Positions 25,217 through 35,964 of a stretch of DNA of 64,000 nucleotides are shown in pieces. The stretch is from Paramecium sonneborni (lineage: Eukaryota; Ciliophora; Oligohymenophorea; Peniculida; Parameciidae). Both the position numbers and the translations under genes were made by a program. Location of the stretch: NCBI GenBank assembly GCA_905182985.1, contig CAJJDN010000181.1, positions 99,602-163,601 of the forward strand. Direction: 5' to 3'. Position 1 is the first letter of the stretch. The number at the start of each line of letters is the position of its first letter. The notes under the pieces are model-generated. The model worked only from the letters and a program-made list of their open reading frames with translations, made no database searches and was not told where the DNA came from.

Positions 25217-28200
25217 AATTAATTGAATATAATTTTGTTACTGTTGTAATTTGTTAAATCAAACGAAATAATTTACTTAGACAATTATAAATCATATTAA
25301 TTCTATAAATTATCAAATTCATTCAATAACGAACTAAAACATGCCAAACTAATTGCTAAATTATCCACTCAATTAATATCAATTACATAAAGTAAGTTAT
25401 GATATATGTTAATTAGTCTTAAGAAAGAAATTTTATAAGATAGAATAATAAATAATACAATTTTAGAATGATCTTATTCGTTAATTCTCTTATGATTTGA
25501 TTAATTATAAAACATTATTATTTTATTTTCTTACAATTTGTAAATGAATTCTTCAGAAACAATTTTGATGTTTATCTAGATTATTTATTATTGATTGGAT
25601 AGAAAAAAGAAACATATTAATAGCAAATAAGAATAAATTAACTAATTCAGTTTAATAAAATTATTAACTATTTTAGATTATAAAGATATGTTTAAATTAT
25701 TAGATTTCTTAAAGAATTAAAGTCTTATGAAAACGTTTAATTGTATAAATACATTTTAATATAAATCAAAAAGAAAAAAATGAATTTTACATAACCATTA
25801 AAAATACTATATAATAAGGCAAAGAAATTTAAGCTACTTTTTCTTACTTTATTTTTTGCTAGAACCTGAGCAATCAAGATATGATAGTAAATACTAAATA
25901 TTTTCCTAATCAAAGACTTTAAAAATCAGTTTAAATCAGATAATAGTTTAAGATAAATAATTTATTATTAATTGATCCTTTAAAATTACAATAAATTTGT
26001 TGATTTGGAGATCATTTCTGCTACTGATAAAATATTAATTTATATACAGCTCTGAATATAATCAAAGTAATTTTGAAATAAAATTCTAATAATTCAACAG
26101 TTTATTATCATATCCGTATTAATGTTTAACTTATAGTTATAAATTAATAACAATGAAAATTTTAAAAACTTTAATGAAACCAAAGATAATTATAAAATAA
26201 AGAATGGAAGGGGATGTGTTGGAAGAATGATAATTAATTTTATTGGAAATATTTCAGTTATAATAAAAGTATATGGAAATTTTTCAATAAAAAATAAAAT
26301 TCAGAAATTCTTTAAATTTTTGAGGAAATAGAAATTATTGATGATTAATTCATATGTATCATCTTAAGGTTGATTCAAAATACTCAAGGAGAAATAAATC
26401 TAATTTCAAATAATGTTATAATCTTTAAATATATCATCATTCATGACCTAAACTTGAATTTCAATTTATTCAATTACCTTTATGCAATCTTTACATATAG
26501 GTTGATTTTAAGTTATTCTCAATTCTAATAAAAGTGAAGTCCTTATATAAGATCCTCAAATTTATTCTATAACTTAATATATATATTCGTATATGACTTG
26601 AATCACAAATTTTCAGAATGAGCTAATAATAAAGTCCAATTTTATGCAATTAACAAAAAATAAAGTGTATCATACATTGTTGCAACTATTTACTTTTATT
26701 TACTATTTAAGTACAAGATATTTAATTATTCAAATTTTCAACAATAAAAAAGAGGTATCTTTTGAGATATTGAAAAGCGAAAGTGCCAATACTTTAATGC
26801 TTAATTAAAAGTTTCATATAAACAAACCAATTTATTATTTCATTTAAATTATTACTAAATTTTTCATCTAAAAAGTGGTCTCCACTTTATATCAATTTAA
26901 TATCTTTTTAGGGTAATTAAAATTATTTCATATTTCATAATTATTAAAACTTTTCCCAAAATAAATATAATTATTACCAGTATCAAGTAAACTCATATAA
27001 AATTTTCTTTAGTTTATTTAATCCCTATTTATTGTTTTGATAAATAAATCTTACTAAATAATTTACTCTTATTATTATTAGAATTATTATAAAATTATAA
27101 AACTGTAATTTTTTAATGCTAGACTTCATATTTTTTAACAACCATATTTTTATTTATAATATTTACAAAATGAATAAAAATTGTACATTATTGGAATCAA
27201 TTATTCTAAATATGATGAAACAAGATATCTGAAAATCTAAATCAAATTAAAAGAAGAATTATTATTCCTATTTTTAACCAAAGATAATTAATTATAATCA
27301 TAAAGAATCATTTTTTTGTCAAATTTAAAATCAGTTTATGATGAAAGTATATCCCAACTACAATACTTTTATTATATCATTCCAAAGAATTTCAGTTATT
27401 CAAACTAAATCTACTAATTTCAATGTAATCGAAGTTTTATTTGCAGTAAAGGGGAATTCACTCAACTGTACATTATTCTTACAAATCTGGATATGATATC
27501 TATTAGATCTGCAAGTAATAATAATTTTTCATATAAATTAACAAATTATAGTAATATCAACTCTTAAAACAATACAAAGTGATATTTGTTTACGAAGCCT
27601 ATAGATTTTTTAAATCTCTATAAATTTTATTAGATAATTTAAAATGTATGATGAAAATATAATAGCTTAATTTATGATTGAAATAGTAATTTAGGTTGTA
27701 TTTTTAAGATGTTATTACATCTTGGTATAGTTCATATAAATTCTTTTCAGAATAGATAAATGATTATACAACTTATAATAAAGTTGAAAGAGATTATTCT
27801 TAATAGAAATTTATGGATAAGTGAATAGAACCAAGACGAATTAATAGATCTATCTTATAAGAATAATCTGTTTGAAGAAATAAGTTGAATAGACAGACAA
27901 TTAGCTGAACAAATATTCTAATTTGAAATCTAGTAAGATTTATAGTATTAAAAAATAAACTTTTATTATTGAAGTTCAATTAATAAATTATTTGAATTAA
28001 CAGATAAAAAGTATTTTAATATGGAATAATATTGTTTAATTAATTGAATATATTAAGCATTTATTATTATGAAATTTGTTTGATTGATATATTTTTGGGT
28101 ATGTTTTTATAAAGCAAAGTAGAGATAAGATAATTATATAATAGTTAATAAACGTTATTTGAAATAATTAATAATTTGAATAAATAAGATTGAATAGATA
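25217..28200. other. Long gene-free stretch, about 3 kb
   Basis: No intact gene is seen on either strand. TGA and its complement occur densely in all frames through most of it. Weak protein-like words occur near 26150-26480 and near 27690-27880 (+), the latter a ~70-codon run interrupted by one TGA. They look like old fragments. No transposon ends or tandem repeats are visible. It is the longest stretch in this gene-dense window with no gene and no assembly gap. Confidence 0.5.
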
Positions 28201-29957
28201 TCATTTTTCTATAGTTACTTTTTCTAATTTGGTAATAAATTAATTGATTTCTTCTTAGGCTTCATCAACAGGTTAAGCTAATTCAGGCTTATCTTCTAAA
28301 TTAAGATCTTTCATTAGATCTTCTAATTTAATATCATCCTCATCATCATCTTACCATTCATTATCATCATCATTTATTTTTGATTATTATGGTGGTTTTT
28401 TTTATTTTTTTTTTAAATCTTCTTTACTTAATTTTTAAATTTTCTCTTCATCTCTATATAAATTGATATTTTTTCTTAATTCTTTATCTTTTTCAACATC
28501 ATCTAAGAATTCTTCAAATTGTTCTTCTTAATCATTTAATTTTTTTTCTAAAATAGATTAATTCATAATAAATACAATTATTTCTTTTTCTTTCTGCTCC
28601 TTCTTCTTCCATAACATTTTAAGCTTCTAATCTTTTCAATTTAAAGATTCTCAATTTTCTAGCTTCCTTATTAATTTATCTTTTAACTACAATACATTCA
28701 GGATAATTAGAAATATCTTCTAAAGATTCAATAGTCATTTAAGTTAAATCATATCCAATAGCCACTTATCCTGGTTTGAGTATGTCACCTAAATGACTTT
28801 TAATAGTAATAGGTAAATAATTATTTGATTCTCTAATAATAGATAATTTAGTTAATTTTGGTAGGAATGCATTTTATGAACTTGATATATAACTTTCATT
28901 TAAATTTCTAGTATGAATTCTTTCAACATCAATAACAGTGAATTCATGTGAATGTGTTTTAAGATTATAGACTTCAATCTCATTTTCATAGAGAGAAAAT
29001 GCTTCGATAGATAAATCTGAACATTTCATTGATAAGGGATCTATTAAATGAACAATCGTTGTTAATTTATAACATAATTATACTCTACCAACTCCTCCTA
29101 ATTCTTTACATAATTTCAATGGAAGAATAACTAAATCATCTTTACATACTTTAGGTAAATCTACAGCATAAACATATTTATAATTAAAGAGATTCGAACT
29201 GGCATCATGTGATACTAATTATTTCGATTATTTAACTCTAATAGGCAATATTGTAGATAAATATTCTACTAATCTAGATGCATGTGATCTTGTTTTATAA
29301 AAGAAATCTAATCCATCATCTACTTATTCTATTTTCAACACTTTATCATTTGCATTATATTTCAATAACAATTATTCTAAATAAAAGAATGTTTTCTTAT
29401 GATCTACTCTTTAACGAACTTATACAGCTGCTCCCCAAGTATGAGGGGTAAACTCTTTTTTACAATCTTCACATTATTAATAATGTTCTACAAATTCACA
29501 TATAAATGTCTTATTATTCATGTAGTTTATACTTATTGCATATTTGTATTATTTAATACTTCCTTCTAAATTGTTAATTTAACCTTGATTCTCTTTGAAC
29601 TTGGTTCTGTATATACAAATGCTGCATCTATTATTTTTACTTTGTTTAATCTATGGAGATATAATGATTCAAATTATTTTACCCTCTCAATCTTTTTAAA
29701 CAAATACTTAATAACTCTTTGGATTCTCTCTCACATAATGTCCAAGGTGGTCTTAAATAACGATGACAGAATCTACAATAATTCACTATTCCTTCCTTTG
29801 TTATCCCAATCGTAATATCAGTCTAATTGATAATACAATTTTTGCAAATTAATGTCTTTTATTCACTTGGAGTGAATGCAATATCACATATTGAACATAG
29901 AATTGTTGTTTAAGGTTTTATTTAATTACCAATTTATTAGTTTTCTGTTTCCATCAT
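28201..29957 (-). CDS. NMD3: 60S ribosomal export protein NMD3
   Basis: Predicted 557-residue adaptor that binds the pre-60S ribosomal subunit and the exportin CRM1. The N-terminus carries the family's zinc-binding CxxC series: CSICDIAFTPSEQ, ICKNCIINQTDITIGI, CRFCHRYLRPPW, then CEFVEHYQQCEDCKK. The central motifs HTWGAAVQVRQ and VSHDASSNLFNYK are characteristic of NMD3. The C-terminus is acidic with Leu-rich export-like segments (DIKLEDLMKDLNLE). Three introns, 29651-29682, 29510-29532 and 28548-28575, give an exact 558-codon frame. The start at 29957 is the first of two adjacent ATGs. Confidence 0.95.
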
Positions 29958-30157
29958 TAATTAAATTTATTATTAAATTATACAATAATAACCATGATAT
30001 TAACTATTTTTATTTCCTAAAACATACTCTTGTACACTTTATTAATTTTTTTATGACAGAAAGAAGAGTTGAATTTTGTAGATCACTTGGCAAATTGGCA
30101 TTCCTTAATACTCTCATTATATACAATTAAAAAGAATATATTATATATTTTCAACCT

Positions 30158-30652
30158 ATGGAAAGTAAAGGACGTTGTAAAATATAAGTAACTAATGGTT
30201 TTGATTTTTGGGTTGAAGATTTTGATTTAGAAAAATTTGAATAAAAACGTAAAAAAAGTGGATTAGAAGGAACATATAATAGTTATTTTGATATGATGCA
30301 TAGATCAATTAGTTAAAGAAATTTTGAAGTTTATGTTGATCAAACCTAAAATTTTGTTTTAACTCTTTATTTTTAATTAAATAAAGGTGTATCTCTAAAA
30401 GGAGATTTTGAATTAGGAAGACCTCTACATTTTGATGATATTAAAGAATTTCATTGTGTTTATCGATTATTTTTATTTGATATATTTAAAGCTAAAGATC
30501 AAGAAAGAATGAAAGCTGAAGTAAGTAGAAAAGGAAGAAGAATTGAAGAAAGAGAATCCAAAAAATCCATCTCTTAACCAAGGTAAGAAGAAGAAGAAGA
30601 ATAAGATGAAGATGAAAGTGCTGCTCAAAGAAGAAAAAAAATATAATTATGA
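30158..30652 (+). CDS. Small acidic-tailed protein, function unknown
   Basis: Intronless frame of 165 codons. The protein starts MESKGRCKIQVTNGFDFW and continues with a compact domain rich in Phe/Tyr/Asp (GTYNSYFDMMHRSI, VYVDQTQNFVLTLYF, GRPLHFDDIKEFHCVYRLF). It ends in a charged tail with a run of Glu followed by Arg/Lys. There is no signal peptide or membrane segment. Codon use matches the neighbours. It starts 200 bp from the NMD3 start, divergently. I do not recognise the domain. Confidence 0.75.
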
Positions 30653-30986
30653 ATGTTATTTTTATCTATATAAATTTATATTTATTTATACAAAATTATA
30701 AACACCCTTAGATTTATATCAAAATATTTATATCTTACCATTAGGTGTAGATTTTCATAAAATTGTTAATTCTTAAGGATGAACTTTAAAATTTTATTAT
30801 TTCACATTTTTATAGTTTCATTGAAATTAAGATTTTAAAAATATGCATTGTTATATAAAAAAAATATAAAATCAACTAATTATAATTATACTAATATAAT
30901 AACTAATGAATCTTTTTTTAAATTAAAAGCCAGATCTGATTTGAAAATATTTTTCCAAAATAATAATTATAAAAGATTCACAAGGT

Positions 30987-31735
30987 ATGGGCAAATCCAA
31001 TAATAATTAAGACTAACCAAAGAAAAGTAAACAATATCAAAAAATCGAATGTGATTAAAGAAAAGTCGTACTTGATATGCTTTTGAATTAAAAGCTATCA
31101 CTATAAGAGGTATAAAGCATCATAATTTTCATTTGTCATCATCTATATCCATTAAATATATTGTTGCTTTTTTCAATTAATATATCTCATTAGGTAGCAA
31201 GCAATCTGTAATTGAAGTATTGTACTGTACGAACAATATACAAGACTTATGAAAAAGATGGACGCATAGGAAAAAAAGAAACTAGAAAGAAGAAGTTAAA
31301 AGTTCAAAGTATTCTAAAAATTAGTGTTGTAAATCCTTTCACCATGGAAATCTAACCTTTAAGTGTTCAATCCGATATTCAATAGGTATTTTTTAGATAT
31401 TTTATATTTAGATATATGTTGACAAACAGCCATCGCTACTTGATCAAATAGCCTTAACAAACCAATAAAAATCACTTTTACAAACTTAATGCTACAACTT
31501 CACTTCTTCACTTACATCATAAATGAATTAGCCCTATTTGATGTATTAATCCATCCTTCAAAATTTACTAATCGCCTCCTAGTATGTATTTAAATCAATC
31601 ATTGATTTAAAACCTCAAGGATAAATCAAATAAGAATTTGACTCGCTTTCATAACTATTGCCACAATATTCCTACACATAATAACCATATTAACATCAGT
31701 TTTACCCATAATCATATACTTAAATAAGAACGTGA
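30987..31735 (+). CDS. Helix-turn-helix protein, transposase-like DNA-binding domain
   Basis: The N-terminus (KIECDQRKVVLDMLLNQKL then SLQE) runs into VASNLQLKYCTVRTIYKTYE and KDGRIGKKETRKKK, a helix-turn-helix of the kind used by Tc1/mariner-type transposases and homeodomain-like factors. Helix 2 is split by 84 extra bases (31110-31193) that stay open in frame; removing them rejoins the motif perfectly. A normal 26-nt intron at 31386-31411 opens a Gln/Tyr/Ser-rich C-terminal region ending at 31733-31735. The total is 240 codons with the insert, 212 without. There is no DDE catalytic triad, so this is more likely a host DNA-binding protein than an active transposase. Confidence 0.65.
31110..31193 (+). 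other. 84-nt in-frame insert: long intron or retained IES candidate
   Basis: The segment begins GTATAAAGC and ends CTCATTAG, so it obeys GT-AG, but it is about three times longer than every other intron resolved here. It interrupts the helix-turn-helix between Glu and Val. Shifted by one base it is also bounded by TA dinucleotides (31111 and 31195), and removal TA-to-TA leaves the same coding sequence. It contains no in-frame TGA. Confidence 0.5.
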
Positions 31736-32075
31736 CAATATAATTATAATGTTCAATATCTCTAAAACGAAAATTCTTATTTTTTTATTAGCATTATTTT
31801 ATATTCAATGAATTTTGAATAACTTATTTTCATTATAAGGGTTTCAAATACAACTTCTTAAATTAAATGTTTCAAGAATATAAAATTATGTAAATAGCAT
31901 TATTTTCATGTATTTATTTTTATCACAAAATTAACTATTTTTAACGTGCCATATTTTTTACAATTCTTTTTTCCTCCAATAACTGTCTAAATCATACAAC
32001 AATTATTTATTTTCATTATATTATTGTTTATTTATAATCTAAATAACTCTTAAAAATTAAATGAAAGTAATATAA

Positions 32076-33216
32076 TCAACATTTTGTCTTCATGATGTCT
32101 GAAATTCGAAACTTACTGAATTTCTTAAGATTTTCTAAATTAGGAAACTGTTTCTCAAATCCCTTTGATAATTCTAGTAATCGAGTAGCACACTTAATAG
32201 AATCCTAATAATTTAATTTCAATGTTGAAATAATCAATGGAACTGTCACTTCCGATGATAAACTTTAATCACTCTATTCTATTGTTTTTGTACTAATAAT
32301 TAAAACAGCACATGCTATCTCCAAATATGAATATTTATTGACAAATTCATAATCAAATAAAGCCTATTTTATTTAATTTAATGTATACTAATTTTGCTAA
32401 GAAATCAGCTGCTTCATATAACTATTAATGAAGATTCAATATTGACAAAACCATTGCTAAAATGTCTAATATAGTAGCTCCATTTAAATTGAAATCTATA
32501 ACTTATAAAATATTAGCCTCTTTGTCCTTTATTTCTTCCTTAGTTAATTTTTTATGTGCTATTTTTTCATGAACTATTGATAATTTAACAGGATAAATTT
32601 CTTCATATTTACAAGCCATAAACATTGAAGTAACTCCTACTAAATGTAAATCTGATGAAACATGTTTCTAAGTTGTTTTAGATAAATATAAATCCATCAA
32701 TCTTACTGATAAATAAAAAGTTTAATCTTTGCATTTGTAAGATGAAACAACTTCAACAATCCAATCAATCATTTTAGCTCTCAAATTAGCATTTATTGAA
32801 TGATTCTATAAACTATTTTTAGGACTTTAAATCTTAAACTTATAATGTATTATATACATTTAATTCTTAAAAATACTCTAAGATAGGTTCAGAGTAGTTC
32901 AATATTAAATTACTTAATTCTTTTGATTAACTACGCTTTTCTGTTGATTTTTTTTATGGAGATGATATTGTTTTTACCTAAACTTTTTACTCAGGCTTAC
33001 AAAATACAAGTGGTCTAATTGAAACATTATTATTCTTTATATCTATACTCTTAAGTTCATTTTCTAAAAAGTAAAATAAAACATCATCATACTTCGAGTA
33101 TTGTTTATCATTGTCAATGATACCAATTAAGTCAATGATTTATTCAATTATTTAGGATCATTAGATACTTCTGCTTAATTCTCTTTTTCAAAGATTCTTT
33201 TTGAGATATCCTTCAT
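32076..33216 (-). CDS. Cyclin (A/B-type cyclin box)
   Basis: Predicted 352-residue CDK regulatory subunit. A polar ~150-residue N-terminus leads into the cyclin box: RAKMIDWIVEVVSSYKC, LSVRLMDLYL, LVGVTSMFMACKYEEIYP (the CDK-contacting Lys and Glu) and EANILQVIDFNLN. The second cyclin fold follows with FLAKLALFDYEFVNKYSYLE. Three introns (33092-33123, 32833-32857, 32364-32388) give an exact 353-codon frame. No clear RxxL destruction box was picked out, so the A versus B class is uncertain. It would control a cell-cycle step through a CDK partner. Confidence 0.92.
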
Positions 33217-33364
33217 TAACAGTTAAATTTTTTATTAATAAAATTTATATTATTTATTCATTCATAAGATTAGATTAACAATCTTATATTTTTTTAGATC
33301 CATTACTCACTATTAATAACTAAATAATTTAATAATAATAAAATCAAAATTGTATTATTATAAT

Positions 33365-33828
33365 TCAAATCGTAGATTTTCTATACTTTTAAGCTCCACA
33401 TTCAAAACAATGAATTTTATAGTATTAATTTATCTTTTAACATTATTAACAATGCCATTCAAACTCAAAGAAATCATACTTTGGTTCTTCATATTTTAAT
33501 TGATTATACATGTTTCTTTAGTTATCTGTTTTAAAATTGGTTCCATTGAAGGCAATTTATCAAAAGAAAACTTATTAGTTCCTATATCCGTTTTCTCACC
33601 TGATGATTTACTTGACTAATCTGATATTGGAGGTATATCCCCATTACTCTCAGTCAAAAATAGAGCAGATTTGAATCCTTTAATTTCACTATTTTTCACA
33701 TTCTTCATAGCATTACATCTATTACAAGAATCTCTAAAGGCAAAATTCATATTGTTGCAATTACTACAAATCCAATCACCCTACCTTTATCTATGATTAA
33801 TCTTATTCTTTCCTTTCTACTATGCCAT
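33365..33828 (-). CDS. RanBP2-type zinc-finger protein
   Basis: Predicted 146 residues. The N-terminal finger GDWICSNCNNMNFAFRDSCN continuing RCNAMK fits the RanBP2/NZF consensus W-x-C-x2-C-x10-C-x2-C with the conserved Asn. A second finger of the same type ends the protein: FEWHCQQCQKINQYYKIHCF then ECGAQK. The linker is Ser/Lys-rich. One 23-nt intron at 33487-33509 is needed to read the second finger, and the frame is then exact (147 codons). Such fingers bind single-stranded RNA or ubiquitin; which one applies here is not evident. It lies just upstream of the cyclin gene on the same strand, 149 bp apart. Confidence 0.85.
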
Positions 33829-35964
33829 CTATATATATTATTATTATTATAATCAAATATAAATAAACACTACATTATTTCAATTCCATTCACTAATTAA
33901 TCCCTATCAATTTTTCATATAAATAATTTCAGAAATTCAATTTCCCAAAACGTGTTCATTTTAATATTATAAAATTTACTTCTTTTTTCTTTCTATCTTC
34001 CATCTCCTCTCACTTATATTGCAATTTATATTTCAAACAATCCTCAAATCTCCTTTTTAGAATTCATATTATTTAATATCTCTTTTTTTTTTTCGATCAC
34101 TTTATTTACAATTAATAATTGTCTTTCAATTAAGAATTAAATAGAATTTATAATCATGAATTTATGTACTAAAAACAGAAAAATAACTTCTTTTCATTGA
34201 ATATAAATTAGTTTTAGTTTTTTTTTAAAAAAAAGATTGATCAATAAAGAAATTAAGAAACATATAAGAAATATATATTGAGAAATTTTCCAGTATTTGT
34301 TTTCTTTTAAAAAATGATTAAAAAATTAAATTTGAAAGAAAATATTTTTTTTAATTTTTTCATATCATTTCAGTTTTTTATCACAAATTTCTTTATTCTC
34401 TCATAATTATNNNNNNNNNNNNNNNNNNNNNNNNNNNNNNNNNNNNNNNNNNNNNNNNNNNNNNNNNNNNNNNNNNNNNNNNNNNNNNNNNNNNNNNNNN
34501 NNNNNNNNNNNNNNNNNNNNNNNNNNNNNNNNNNNNNNNNNNNNNNNNNNNNNNNNNNNNNNNNNNNNNNNNNNNNNNNNNNNNNNNNNNNNNNNNNNNN
34601 NNNNNNNNNNNNNNNNNNNNNNNNNNNNNNNNNNNNNNNNNNNNNNNNNNNNNNNNNNNNNNNNNNNNNNNNNNNNNNNNNNNNNNNNNNNNNNNNNNNN
34701 NNNNNNNNNNNNNNNNNNNNNNNNNNNNNNNNNNNNNNNNNNNNNNNNNNNNNNNNNNNNNNNNNNNNNNNNNNNNNNNNNNNNNNNNNNNNNNNNNNNN
34801 NNNNNNNNNNNNNNNNNNNNNNNNNNNNNNNNNNNNNNNNNNNNNNNNNNNNNNNNNNNNNNNNNNNNNNNNNNNNNNNNNNNNNNNNNNNNNNNNNNNN
34901 NNNNNNNNNNNNNNNNNNNNNNNNNNNNNNNNNNNNNNNNNNNNNNNNNNNNNNNNNNNNNNNNNNNNNNNNNNNNNNNNNNNNNNNNNNNNNNNNNNNN
35001 NNNNNNNNNNNNNNNNNNNNNNNNNNNNNNNNNNNNNNNNNNNNNNNNNNNNNNNNNNNNNNNNNNNNNNNNNNNNNNNNNNNNNNNNNNNNNNNNNNNN
35101 NNNNNNNNNNNNNNNNNNNNNNNNNNNNNNNNNNNNNNNNNNNNNNNNNNNNNNNNNNNNNNNNNNNNNNNNNNNNNNNNNNNNNNNNNNNNNNNNNNNN
35201 NNNNNNNNNNNNNNNNNNNNNNNNNNNNNNNNNNNNNNNNNNNNNNNNNNNNNNNNNNNNNNNNNNNNNNNNNNNNNNNNNNNNNNNNNNNNNATATATT
35301 GAGAAATTTTCCAGTATTTGTTTTCTTTTAAAAAATGATTAAAAAATTAAATTTGAAAGAAAATATTTTTTTTAATTTTTTCATATCATTTCAGTTTTTT
35401 ATCACAAATTTCTTTATTCTCTCATAATTATATATATTATTCTTAATTATCAAAAGATATAAGTAATTCAAGTTGATAAATTTTTCATTAATTAAGGGGG
35501 AAAACTTAACAGTTTTAACAATTGCATAAAAATAAAAATTATATTCTTAATGATAGTGATATTAATTTAATTGAAAACTTTTAGTTAAAAACTACAATAT
35601 CCTTGAAAAAAGAAATCATTATCATTTATAAGAAGATTCTAACTAAAAGTTATCCTATGTTTTACATTTATTGTACTATTACCCTAATTAACTGAATAGT
35701 AAGTTAAAAATTATGAATTTTATAATAAACTATTTTTTGTAAAGACTGATATTGACCTCTTTATTATTTCTTTATCTTTGTTGTTTTAAATAGATTACTA
35801 ATTCTTTTTATATAAAAGATTTGCAAAACTGCAACCTCAAAAATGATGCAATTAGATTAATAATAGTCAAATTATTAAATTAATTAAATTATATGATTTT
35901 AACAATTAAAAATGTTGATTATTTGATTGATAAAAATAATTCATTTGTTTTTGTATTAGATAAC
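33829..35964. other. Gene-free AT-rich stretch containing the 883-N gap
   Basis: No gene is seen. The sequence has long A and T homopolymers. The N run at 34411-35293 is flanked by the same 138 bases: 34273-34410 on the left and 35294-35431 on the right. The two sides therefore probably overlap, and the true gap may be zero. The right part (35432-35964) could hold the ragged 3' end of the next minus-strand gene. Confidence 0.7.

Noticed and set aside
29585..30130. Two plus-strand open frames
   Set aside because: They overlap the 5' half and upstream region of NMD3 on the other strand and lack protein features.
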